Below, piece by piece: positions 9,559 through 18,123 of a DNA stretch of 64,000 nucleotides. The first letter of the stretch is position 1; each line of letters begins with the position of its first letter. The notes under the pieces are model-generated. The model did not search any database. It was not told the origin of the DNA and saw only the letters and a program-made list of their open reading frames with translations. The DNA is taken from contig OZ240666.1 of NCBI GenBank assembly GCA_965198675.1, forward strand, positions 3,410,001 to 3,474,000, read 5' to 3'. The position numbers and the translations under genes were made by a program. Origin of the DNA: Prochloron sp965198675. Lineage in GTDB: Bacteria; Cyanobacteriota; Cyanobacteriia; Cyanobacteriales; Prochloraceae.

Positions 9559-10197
9559 ATGATCCAGTTTATCGTTTGTGGATTGCTCCCCATCGTTGCC
9601 TATTTATTAGGCTCAATTCCTACTGGTTATTTACTTGGACGATATCTCCAGGAAATAGATATTCGCGACCATGGTTCTGGCTCCATTGGCGCAACTAATG
9701 TTTTGCGCACCCTGGGTAAGGGGGCGGCAATCGCTGTTTTGTCCGTAGATTTGCTTAAGGGAGCTGGAGCTGTTGCCCTGGTTGATGGGGTAATTACGGT
9801 CAAGGCTGCGGGAATACCCCAAAGTTGGCAACCTTGGCTCGTCACGATCGCTGCTATGGCAGTAGTGTTAGGTCACAGCAAATCTATCTGGATTAATTTT
9901 ACTGGAGGCAAATCGGTAGCGACGAGTTTGGGGGTGTTATTGGTGATGAACCCTTTCGTCGGTTTGGGAACCTTGGGGGTATTTCTCTTGGTATTGGCAT
10001 TTTCCCGTATTGTTTCCTTGAGTTCTATTAGTGGGGCGATCGCGGTAAATGTACTGATGATTGGACTGCAACAGCCTTTGGCTTATATCTTGTTTGCTGC
10101 TGGGGCTGGGGGATACGTTATCTGGCGTCACCGCAGCAATATTGGCCGAATGCTTGCAGGAACTGAACCTCAGATAGGACACAAGTTGCATGATTGA
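9559..10197 (+). CDS. plsY: Glycerol-3-phosphate acyltransferase PlsY
   Basis: A 212-residue polytopic membrane enzyme that transfers an acyl group from acyl-phosphate to glycerol-3-phosphate, the first committed step of phospholipid synthesis. The three PlsY motifs are present: GSIPTGYLLGR with HGSGSIGATNVLR, the glycine-rich GHSKSIWINFTGGKSVATSL, and the late segment ending GYVIWRHRSNIGRMLAGTEP. Length is normal for the family. It ends 6 bp before the converging proC stop, so the two operons meet tail to tail. Confidence 0.93.
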   Translation: MIQFIVCGLLPIVAYLLGSIPTGYLLGRYLQEIDIRDHGSGSIGATNVLRTLGKGAAIAVLSVDLLKGAGAVALVDGVITVKAAGIPQSWQPWLVTIAAMAVVLGHSKSIWINFTGGKSVATSLGVLLVMNPFVGLGTLGVFLLVLAFSRIVSLSSISGAIAVNVLMIGLQQPLAYILFAAGAGGYVIWRHRSNIGRMLAGTEPQIGHKLHD

Positions 10198-10203
10198 ATC
10201 CGC

Positions 10204-11067
10204 TTAGCTAATGCGCCGTTTTGTGTCTGCTTTCCGTTGAAACTTCGATTCATCACGGTAGGACTGCAATTCCTGAGAACGACGATAAGCTGCCAGTACC
10301 GCTTCAATTATTGCCGATCGCAAACCGTATTTCTCCAACTGAGCTACTCCAGCAATGGTGGTTCCTCCCGGACTGGTTACCCGGTCTTTTAGTTCAGCCG
10401 GATGCAGCCCCTTCTCTTGGATCAGCCGTGCTGTTCCTAATACAGTTTGGAGGGCTAATTGAGAAGCCACAGCTCGAGGCAATCCGGCTGCTACACCCCC
10501 ATCTGCTAAGGCTTCTATCGCGATCGCAACATAAGCGGGGCCGGAGCCTGAAAGCCCTGTCACCGCATCCATCAGGGACTCCGGCACCTCTACTACTTGC
10601 CCTACTGCCGCAAAGATTGACTTGGCTTGGGCAAGATGACGCTTTTGAACCTGGTTATGTGAGGCAAGCGCCGTCATTGCCGCACCTACAGTTGCCGGGG
10701 TATTGGGCATTGCCCTAATAACTGGATATTGGGGAAAAGCTGCTTCCAGGCGACTTAAAGGAACTCCTGCTAAAATTGAAATTACTAAAGGTTTATTTAT
10801 GGAAGGGTTCCTAAGTTCTAAACCCGCTACAACTAGATCGAATACCTGGGGTTTAATCGCCAATAACAAAACATCTGTCGCTGCTGCTGCTTCCCTGTTA
10901 TCCTCTGTCACTCTAACCCGGTATTGCTGGTGCAAAAAATACCGCCGTGATTTTTCCGGTTCGCTCACCAACACCTTCTTGGCAGGGTAAATCTCTTTAG
11001 TAAGAAGGCGGGATAGGATTGCTTCTCCCATGACCCCGCCGCCAATGATACCTAACTTGATAGTCAT
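10204..11067 (-). CDS. proC: Pyrroline-5-carboxylate reductase
   Basis: A 287-residue NAD(P)H-dependent enzyme catalysing the last step of proline synthesis. The N-terminal Rossmann motif is LGIIGGGVMGEAILSRLL, followed by LLAIKPQVF and VIRAMPNTPATVGAAMTALA; the C-terminal dimerisation/active region has GLSGSGPAYVAIAIEALADG and VTSPGGTTIAGVAQLE. The tail (RRSQELQSYRDESKFQRKAD) is longer and more basic than usual. It starts 14 bp after sepF ends; sepF-proC linkage is common in cyanobacteria and Gram-positive bacteria. Confidence 0.95.
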   Translation of the reverse strand: MTIKLGIIGGGVMGEAILSRLLTKEIYPAKKVLVSEPEKSRRYFLHQQYRVRVTEDNREAAAATDVLLLAIKPQVFDLVVAGLELRNPSINKPLVISILAGVPLSRLEAAFPQYPVIRAMPNTPATVGAAMTALASHNQVQKRHLAQAKSIFAAVGQVVEVPESLMDAVTGLSGSGPAYVAIAIEALADGGVAAGLPRAVASQLALQTVLGTARLIQEKGLHPAELKDRVTSPGGTTIAGVAQLEKYGLRSAIIEAVLAAYRRSQELQSYRDESKFQRKADTKRRIS

Positions 11068-11081
11068 GTTCAGGTCCTGGT

Positions 11082-11672
11082 TTACTGAGCTATCCGACTT
11101 GCTTCAGGAGCCCAAGCAGTAGGCGCTGTCTGATGGGCGGGACTCTTTTGAGTAGGTTTAGGAGCGACCTGTAATACTCCCGACTGGGTGCTGACTTGAA
11201 CGCAGCTTGGGGTAAACAGGAAAATGCTCTCGCCAATGCGCTCCTGATGACCGTCGATGGCGTAAGTGCCGCCAGCAACAAAGTCTACGGCCCTTTGCGC
11301 CTCATCCGGGTCCATCACGTTTAAATTGAGAACCACAGAACGGCGCTCTCGCAGTGCTTGAATCACTTGAGGCATTTCCTCAAAAGAACGAGGCTCGAAC
11401 ACTACCACTTCTGAAATACCGTTATTAACTCCAGGCATTCCAATCACATTACTTCTTGTATTTGATTCCATTGTTGCTTCCTCTGTTAAGTTTGACCTTC
11501 CTTGATGACGTCGGCTACCTCGATACTCTTCTTCCCTAGCTACCGGGGAATGCTCTTGCTGATAAGAATTTTGGGGGTCATTCCCATCCATTTCCTCATA
11601 TTCATATTCTTCGTATTCTTCAGCTTCATTGAAACCTACGAAATCTTTTAGCTTCCCCAAGATTGAGTTCAT
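11082..11672 (-). CDS. sepF: Cell division protein SepF
   Basis: A 196-residue protein starting at MNSILGKLKDFVGF, the usual membrane-binding amphipathic N-terminus of SepF (Cdv2 in cyanobacteria); the ATG at 11672 follows an AAGGAA ribosome-binding site. A frame extension upstream to 11732 exists but reads unlike the family. Residues 15-95 are acidic and disordered; the SepF core is about 98-175 (VVVFEPRSFEEMPQVIQALR, VMDPDEAQRAVDFVAGGTYA). SepF polymerises and tethers FtsZ filaments to the membrane. proC follows within 14 bp. In many cyanobacteria pipX and yggS sit beside sepF; here they are 14 kb away. Confidence 0.92.
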   Translation of the reverse strand: MNSILGKLKDFVGFNEAEEYEEYEYEEMDGNDPQNSYQQEHSPVAREEEYRGSRRHQGRSNLTEEATMESNTRSNVIGMPGVNNGISEVVVFEPRSFEEMPQVIQALRERRSVVLNLNVMDPDEAQRAVDFVAGGTYAIDGHQERIGESIFLFTPSCVQVSTQSGVLQVAPKPTQKSPAHQTAPTAWAPEASRIAQ

Positions 11673-12460
11673 AGTGCAATTTCCTTCACAACTCCATTCA
11701 TTAATAAATAGGATATATCTCTCAGATTGCAATGGAATTCAATCGCAATTTAAGCGAAATTATCTTGTCAGTCAAGAGAATTTTGCCGAGCTTATCCTTA
11801 AACCTACTATCCCGCAGGGATCCGCGAAGCGGCGCAGTATCGCATTTCTTCACCACTAAAAATTCCTAGCAGTCATCAGTTATCCTAAAACAATAATTTT
11901 GAGGACCACTATAGCTTAGAAATGTTTAATTAACAGTAGCTAATTCAGTTTTGCGCCAATAGCACGGACACTATAGCACGAGTTCCATAGAACGTCTATG
12001 ATTTTAAACAGTCTTGCCCAGTAACTCGACCCCAGTCAAGCGGTCTGTTCCGTATTTTCCCTGACTTTATTCTATTCTTAAGATTTAATTTGGGATCGCT
12101 CTCAAACAGTGACCTCGTACCATGACAGTTACCAGTCCTGCTCAGGCAGGCGTCTGGTGCGGGGTTGTACCCACCCCCCCCCGTAGCTCCCCTCCCAGGA
12201 GGGAGGCAGTAGCAAGTGAAGTAAAGACAACTATTGTATTTAGATTTAGATATTTCTACCTCATCACCCTATCACCCCATCTCCCCAGCGAGCCAGCTCC
12301 CCATCACCCCATCTCCCCAGCGAGCCAGCTCCCGGTCACTGGTAACTGGTAATTGGTCACTGATTGAGGTGCTGGTAACAGGGACGTATACTATAATATT
12401 AGAAGCTCCCATTAGATATTATTAGCTAATTGGTCATTGTTTTTGCTCAGGGTAAAAATT
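11673..12460. other. Repeat-rich intergenic region between sepF and pilM
   Basis: Divergent promoter region of sepF and pilM, about 790 bp with no convincing gene. It holds a fragment of a GGATCCGCGAAGCGGCGC repeat (about 11818-11836), a C-rich run at about 12170-12182, a 30-nt direct repeat (12271-12300 and 12303-12332), and inverted heptamer-type motifs: CAGTTACCAGT near 12125 on one side and CACTGGTAACTGGTAA near 12336 on the other. The two short open frames across it consist of these repeats. Confidence 0.6.
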
Positions 12461-13564
12461 ATGTTAGGTCGTTTAACCAGTTTATTGAGAAGAAATGCCA
12501 ATGGTATCGGAATCGAACTTGCTCCAGAACGGATCAATATCGTCCAACTGCGAAAATACAAACAGCAATACAAACTGGTAGCAAATTGTTATGCTAAATT
12601 GACAGAAGGAATATTTAAAAAGGGAAAAATTGCTGATGGGTCAGTTTTAGCAGAACTGATTCAAGATACCTTGGCTAGGAATAATATTAAGTCAACAAGA
12701 GTGGCTACCGCAGTGCCGATGCGAGAAGCAATCATGCGGATCGTACCCATTCCAGCAGAACTAGACGATCAAGAATTGCACGATGCGGTCCTGAATACTG
12801 AGGCGGCCCTATACTTACCCTATCCTCGCGAAGAAGTAGATTTGAATTACCAAAAGCTCGGTTACTTTGAAGATGAGGATGGGATTGAAAAAGTAAACGT
12901 ACTGCTGGTGGCCACAAAAAGGGAAATTACCGATCTGTATATCGAAACTTTCCTTCAGGCTGGGTTAGAGATAGATGTTTTGGAGCTCAACAGCTTTGCT
13001 CTAATTAGAACAATCAGAGAGCAATTGCGTCAATTTGACTCTACAGAAGCAGTAGTGCTAGTGGATCTGGAATTCGACAGCACGGAAATTGCTATCATTG
13101 TAGAAGGGGTGCCGCAATTTTCCCGTACTATCCCCACTGGGACATACCAATTGCAAACCGCTCTGTCGCAAGCAATGAATTTACCGCCCTCGAGAAATAT
13201 CGAACTGCTACAAGGAATGATAATCCCAGATCAGCCTTCTCAAAGTGCAGGTCCTCGTGGAACATCCATTAATCCAGGAATGGCCGCTTTATTGAGAGTA
13301 TTAGGAGATCTTGCCGACGAACTGCGTCGTTCCATTGATTTTTATCTGAATCAGAGCGATAATATAGAAATAGCACAGTTATTCCTAGCAGGGCCAGGAG
13401 GGGGAATTGAACAGCTCGATGAGTTCATAACGAGGCGATTAGCTCTGCCAACGATGCAAATAGATCCGATAACTTCTCTTTCTTTAGAAGTAGATGAAGA
13501 AATTCCCCTCGCTCAAAGACCGGGATTGGCAACGGTATTGGGTTTAGGACTGCGGGAGGTGTAA
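12461..13564 (+). CDS. pilM: Type IV pilus assembly protein PilM
   Basis: A 367-residue cytoplasmic, actin-fold ATPase of the type IV pilus machine. Family features are the N-terminal GIGIELAPERINIVQLRK strand-turn-strand, AVPMREAIMRIVPIPAELDD, the phosphate loop region VVLVDLEFDSTEIAIIVEG and LFLAGPGGGIEQLDEF near the C-terminus. I choose the ATG at 12461 (MLGRLTSLLRR); a TTG at 12437 in frame would add eight residues without better support. PilM binds the short cytoplasmic tail of PilN. It is first in the pilM-N-O-Q operon, with 3 bp to pilN. Confidence 0.93.
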   Translation: MLGRLTSLLRRNANGIGIELAPERINIVQLRKYKQQYKLVANCYAKLTEGIFKKGKIADGSVLAELIQDTLARNNIKSTRVATAVPMREAIMRIVPIPAELDDQELHDAVLNTEAALYLPYPREEVDLNYQKLGYFEDEDGIEKVNVLLVATKREITDLYIETFLQAGLEIDVLELNSFALIRTIREQLRQFDSTEAVVLVDLEFDSTEIAIIVEGVPQFSRTIPTGTYQLQTALSQAMNLPPSRNIELLQGMIIPDQPSQSAGPRGTSINPGMAALLRVLGDLADELRRSIDFYLNQSDNIEIAQLFLAGPGGGIEQLDEFITRRLALPTMQIDPITSLSLEVDEEIPLAQRPGLATVLGLGLREV

Positions 13565-13567
13565 TCA

Positions 13568-14311
13568 ATGTATAATCTAGATGTAAATTTTCTCAAAGAT
13601 CGCGATTTGGGTAGCAGTTCCAGTCAGGGTACACTCCCAACCAAGAAACTAAACATAGAAATTGGGGAAATGGTTCCCCTGATTGCTGGAGCGGTAGTAA
13701 TGGTTCTGTTACCCGTTCTTGCATTTAGCTGGTCATTAGCTCTGAAAGATCTAACAGCTCAAACCCAGGAGGAGATTGAGAATATTGAGCGAGAAATTCA
13801 AGGTTTAGAAGCTAAAAGAGCTAGGGTAAAAGATCTCGAAGCAAGACTAAACACACTTAAACAAGAATCCAGAGCGCTTGTTTCGGTCTTTGACCACATA
13901 AAGTCTTGGTCGGCAATATTACAAGACATTAGTGATCGAACTCCTGTCAGAGTCCAAATTGACTCCATCGCAGAGGATGGATCAGGTTTGCTGCAAATCG
14001 ACGGAATGGCAGCTTCATACGAGGATGTAACGGATTTCGTCCTGACTTTAAAAGAGTCAAAATTTTTTCAAGCCACGAACATCGAAGTGAAAAGTGCTAG
14101 GTTGACTTCCAACTCCAGTCAATTAGACTATACTCAGTCCGAAGAAGGAATCACTCTTGTTGTCGAACTTCCCCAAGTAGTGGAGTACAAAATTGAAGCA
14201 GAACTGAGTCAAATACCAGCCTCTGATCTACTGCCAGAGCTAGAGCAAAAGGGGGCGGTGGGCTTGGTAAATCGGATTCAAATTCTTAAGGAGAAAGGAT
14301 TGTTACAATGA
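13568..14311 (+). CDS. pilN: Type IV pilus assembly protein PilN
   Basis: This 247-residue protein begins MYNLDVNFLKDRDL, matching the short N-terminal peptide that docks on PilM. It has one membrane helix at about 35-58 (MVPLIAGAVVMVLLPVLAFS), a periplasmic coiled coil (about 60-100) and the ferredoxin-like PilN fold (SWSAILQDISDRTPVRVQID, DGMAASYEDVTDFVLTLKES). PilN and PilO form the inner-membrane alignment complex linking PilM to the secretin. It overlaps pilO by 4 nt (ATGA), implying translational coupling. Confidence 0.92.
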   Translation: MYNLDVNFLKDRDLGSSSSQGTLPTKKLNIEIGEMVPLIAGAVVMVLLPVLAFSWSLALKDLTAQTQEEIENIEREIQGLEAKRARVKDLEARLNTLKQESRALVSVFDHIKSWSAILQDISDRTPVRVQIDSIAEDGSGLLQIDGMAASYEDVTDFVLTLKESKFFQATNIEVKSARLTSNSSQLDYTQSEEGITLVVELPQVVEYKIEAELSQIPASDLLPELEQKGAVGLVNRIQILKEKGLLQ

Positions 14312-15003
14312 CATTCGCAGACGATTTTATCTCTTCAGAAGGAGAGGAACTAGGGGCAGGTTCTAATTATACTACAGCTTTTGGCATTACTTTTACCCCG
14401 GTAGTAAGCGGGATAACTTTAGCAATTATCGGTTTGTTGGGCGGTTTATATATCTTCATGAACTTGGTAATACCCGCTCAGGAAAATTATCAAAATTTAA
14501 AAACCACAAAAGAACAACAAGAGAATCAAGTAAAACAACAAGAGAGTATCAGACTCGACAAAAAGAAGGTCAGACTTGAGGAAGAACTGAAAGAAGCGCA
14601 AAGCCTAAAACCGAAAATATTAGGAGTTTTTGCTGACGGTAGCCAAAACTCAGACACTTTGTTAATAGATCTGAACGGTTTCATTGAGGGAAGAAAAGCA
14701 AAATTACTCAGCTTTACCCCGGAAGATAAGGAGGAAGTCATTACAGATGATTCTCTCGGCACAGGAGTAAACGGGAAGCTAAAACGTCAGCAGTATAAGT
14801 TGGAAATAGATGGTACTTTTGAACAGACTCAGTCGATTCTGCGCAATATGGAGCGCTTGCAATCTTTGTTGATGGTTAAAGACTTTGACTCTAAAGTGAC
14901 GGAAAAACCAAATTTATTGTTCGATGGGAAAAAAGTTATTTCTCAAGGGGAAACTCAATTGACAACTAAATTGACAGTGGAAGCAATCTTACCTTTGGAC
15001 TAA
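14308..15003 (+). CDS. pilO: Type IV pilus assembly protein PilO
   Basis: 231 residues. A membrane helix at about 28-52 (VVSGITLAIIGLLGGLYIFM) is followed by a long coiled coil rich in Lys, Glu and Gln (about 55-105) and a C-terminal globular domain (LEIDGTFEQTQSILRNMERL). It has the architecture of PilO, the partner of PilN. Its start overlaps the pilN stop, and 34 bp separate it from pilQ. Confidence 0.88.
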   Translation: MTFADDFISSEGEELGAGSNYTTAFGITFTPVVSGITLAIIGLLGGLYIFMNLVIPAQENYQNLKTTKEQQENQVKQQESIRLDKKKVRLEEELKEAQSLKPKILGVFADGSQNSDTLLIDLNGFIEGRKAKLLSFTPEDKEEVITDDSLGTGVNGKLKRQQYKLEIDGTFEQTQSILRNMERLQSLLMVKDFDSKVTEKPNLLFDGKKVISQGETQLTTKLTVEAILPLD

Positions 15004-15037
15004 AATGGAATCACATAGCAAAATTGAGGAGTAAAGG

Positions 15038-17167
15038 ATGAAAAAATATGGCCATGATTGTGACTCACTGTCACAATTACGACGAAGAATTTTGGCTGGG
15101 GCAGCACTAATGCTCCTAACAGTAGAACCAGTGATTGCTCAGAGTACTCAAGTGGGGGAAGTGGATCAGCCGCTGCAAATTGCTCAGACTTCAGAACTCC
15201 CAATTTCCTTAATTCCTGAGCCGGAAATTATTATTGAAGATAATCCCAGATTTGCTGCCCAAGACAATCCCCAACCAGCAGTAGAAACAACTCCGCCTTA
15301 TTTACCCAGAGCTGTTGCTCCACCAGTGGGAGATATATCGGTTTCTAACATCAATTCAACTCCTGACATTCTGGATCTGGGAACCCGAGCAAGAGTATCT
15401 CGTCTGGTGTTGCGAGAAGCTCCCGTGCGGGAAGTACTGGCCATTCTGGCTCGTTACGCTCATCTCAACCTGATTTTTAGTGATGAGGGTGAATCCGAAA
15501 ATACAACTGTATCCCTAGATTCGGCAAACGAGTCGGTTCAAAACCTATTTAATGATGTACTGCAAGTTACCGGTTTGCAAGCAAATCGCCGGGGAAGGAC
15601 TCTATTTGTGGGGGCTAAGTTGCCCCAATCAGCTCGCAATTTAATTACCCGCACCTTCCGTCTCAATCAAGCTAGTGCTTCTGCTGTGTCTAGTTTCCTT
15701 GCTACTCAAGGAGCAGCAGTGCAACAATTGGTGACCCCAATTAAAGAAATTGTGGATCCGGAAACTAATAGAGTTATTCAGAAACAAGAACTACCAGTAG
15801 AACTAAGACCCATTACTGTCAAGCAGCCAAAAGATTCCACAGCTCCTTTATTACTTAGGGGATTGACGGTGGCAACGGATGATCGGAATAATTCTCTCAC
15901 TATGATAGGATCCCCCCGCCAAATTCAAATTGCCACCTCTTTCTTGGTGCAAATGGATGCTCGTCGCCGTCAGGTGGCAGTAAATGTGAAGGTGATCGAT
16001 GTAGTCCTATCCAACACGGATGACTTCAACGCTAGCTTTTCCTTTGGTGCTGGGGATGGATTTTTTGTCAGCGATGGTGGGAACACATTCTTTAACTTCG
16101 GGGGCATTAATCCCCCCAGACAGGCGCAGGCTGTTGCCAGTCTATTTGGACCACCAGTGATAGGTTTTAATCCAACAGGAAAACGTGATCCTGTGAAGGT
16201 TTTTTTGGACAGTCAAAATGCCCCTTTTGGAGATATAAATTCAGGGAAAATCGAGTTTAGAAACAGTCAAAATCAAATCGAGTCTATTCAAACCAGTCCT
16301 TTTCTTCGTCCTTCCTTCGGCACCCATAAGAATCCATTTCAACCAGGAGTTGTAAAGATACAACCAGGAAAAATAAAAACAACAGAAAGACGAATAATAC
16401 AACTAGACGAGAAAGGCAGGCCTGTGTTAAACGAAAACGGTAATCCTGTAATTGTGAGTGAGCAGATCGACGAGGAATCTGAGACGATAATTACTTTTGA
16501 AGCACCCACTCTCTTCCAGTTTCCCACTAAGTTCCTGGCTAGTTTAGAGGCTCAGATAAAGAGTGGCAATGCTAAGATTCTCACTGACCCCACCCTGGTA
16601 GTGCAAGAGGGTCAAGAAGCTACTGTCAAGCTAGTGCAAGAGATAATTAGCAGTATTGAAACCGATATAGACATTGAAAATGGGGTGAGAACAGTGACGC
16701 CAGTCCTTAGGGAAGCTGGTTTAAATCTGAGGGTCAACATCGAAAAAATTGACGACAATGGCTTTATTAATTTTACTATCAGTCCCTTGATTAGTGCTGT
16801 GGGAAATACCGTCGATTTTGATTCTGGCTTTGGAGAGAATTTACTGAATTTACTCAACATTCGGGAACTGAGTTCTGGGCTAATTCGCCTCCGAGATAGT
16901 CAGACTCTGATCCTTTCGGGCATCATTCAGGAAAGTGACAGGACAACGATATCTAAAGTGCCGATTTTGGGAGATATTCCCCTGCTGGGTGCTTTGTTTA
17001 GAAGTACTAATCGAAACAATCTTCGCAATGAAGTCATCGTGCTGGTGACACCGCAAATCATTGATGACTCCGAGGGTTCTGGGTTTGGCTATAATTATGC
17101 TCCTGGGCGAGAGGCAAGTCAATTACTGCGGGAGCAAGGAATTGAAGTTCCTGGTGCTCCCCGGTGA
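15038..17167 (+). CDS. pilQ: Type IV pilus secretin PilQ
   Basis: A 709-residue outer-membrane secretin that forms the exit pore for the pilus. The N-terminus has a signal sequence (hydrophobic ILAGAALMLLTVEPVIAQS, cleavage probably near residue 35). A proline-rich linker precedes the first secretin N-domain (VSRLVLREAPVREVLAILAR, about 111 on), then further N-domains (TRTFRLNQASASAVSSFLA) and the secretin core to the end, with ILTDPTLVVQEGQEATVKLV and the signature VPILGDIPLLGALFRSTNRN followed by NEVIVLVTPQII. No AMIN peptidoglycan-binding domain is evident, unlike some cyanobacterial PilQ. It is last in the operon; repeats and a group II intron follow. Confidence 0.93.
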   Translation: MKKYGHDCDSLSQLRRRILAGAALMLLTVEPVIAQSTQVGEVDQPLQIAQTSELPISLIPEPEIIIEDNPRFAAQDNPQPAVETTPPYLPRAVAPPVGDISVSNINSTPDILDLGTRARVSRLVLREAPVREVLAILARYAHLNLIFSDEGESENTTVSLDSANESVQNLFNDVLQVTGLQANRRGRTLFVGAKLPQSARNLITRTFRLNQASASAVSSFLATQGAAVQQLVTPIKEIVDPETNRVIQKQELPVELRPITVKQPKDSTAPLLLRGLTVATDDRNNSLTMIGSPRQIQIATSFLVQMDARRRQVAVNVKVIDVVLSNTDDFNASFSFGAGDGFFVSDGGNTFFNFGGINPPRQAQAVASLFGPPVIGFNPTGKRDPVKVFLDSQNAPFGDINSGKIEFRNSQNQIESIQTSPFLRPSFGTHKNPFQPGVVKIQPGKIKTTERRIIQLDEKGRPVLNENGNPVIVSEQIDEESETIITFEAPTLFQFPTKFLASLEAQIKSGNAKILTDPTLVVQEGQEATVKLVQEIISSIETDIDIENGVRTVTPVLREAGLNLRVNIEKIDDNGFINFTISPLISAVGNTVDFDSGFGENLLNLLNIRELSSGLIRLRDSQTLILSGIIQESDRTTISKVPILGDIPLLGALFRSTNRNNLRNEVIVLVTPQIIDDSEGSGFGYNYAPGREASQLLREQGIEVPGAPR

Positions 17168-17348
17168 AACAGTTACCTTGACAGTTTGTAGGGTGGGCAT
17201 CGCCCACCAACAAGTAACATTGCCAACCAAATTCTTAGTGGCTCCCCTAGGCCCATAGCTTCGCGGATCCGCTATCTATCCTTTATAAACATATTTCTTA
17301 ACAAAAAAGTTGACAAAATTGAGAAACTATGTATAAGGAAATAAATGT
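17168..17348. repeat. Palindromic repeats between pilQ and the intron
   Basis: Contains a GTAGGGTGGGCATCGCCCACC palindrome (about 17189-17208) and a GCTTCGCGGATCCGC palindrome (about 17259-17273), two of the window's dispersed repeats. The palindromes could terminate pil transcription. No gene. Confidence 0.6.
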
Positions 17349-18123
17349 GTGCGGCTCGTTCCCTGTGAAAGCTGAGGCGTAAGCCAAACATAAGCAGGGG
17401 CTTGGTTTTGGGACATCGGGACTGTTAATCTAAGCCACCGAAAGGGGCTGAAAAACAGAACTCTGAGTCACTACCTGAGCGCTAGACCCGCAAGGGAAAT
17501 GCGAGGGAAATTAGGAGAACTAAAGTGGAACTCCGAAACTCTAAGGCAGTGATTACCGAACCATGACAACTGAATGAATTATGAGAGTGAGGACACGGTC
17601 AGGAATCGTGAAACCAAGTCTCTCCCGCGTGGGAATCGCGTGAATCCTTATCTGGCCACAGTGAGGTTAATCACCAGGCTGAAGCTGGCAACAGGGCGGT
17701 AAAGTGCGACCGAACGGTTAGGTAGAGATACTTCCGCTAATAGGGAGAACACAGGGATAACTTAACGTGAATCATCTGAGAAAAGACCTAAGTTCCGACA
17801 CTGTCGGAAGGCCGTTATATACGACAGAAGAGACACCGAATAAAGACTCGTAAGGGTAAGTGTTTGCCACTTACATTCCTGAGTTGGTAGTGGGTCAAAG
17901 GGTGAGTCCCCAAGGGTTCGTAACAATAGTTCATTCGGAACGAGTAAAAACTCGCTCGACTTCGACTAAAACAGGGGATTCCAAGCCCAACATGTGAGGT
18001 GGTGGGGCTGCTTGATTAACAGCCTAACGGAAGAGCGAGGGTAAGAGAGGGCGTAACTGCCCGAGGGTTTCTAAAGAGAAGACACACAATGTAATTATCA
18101 GAGCGAATTAAGGAGCTTAAGCT

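Noticed and set aside
12122..12425. Two overlapping short frames upstream of pilM
   Set aside because: They translate heptamer units, a C-rich run and a 30-nt direct repeat; no start signal and no protein-like composition.
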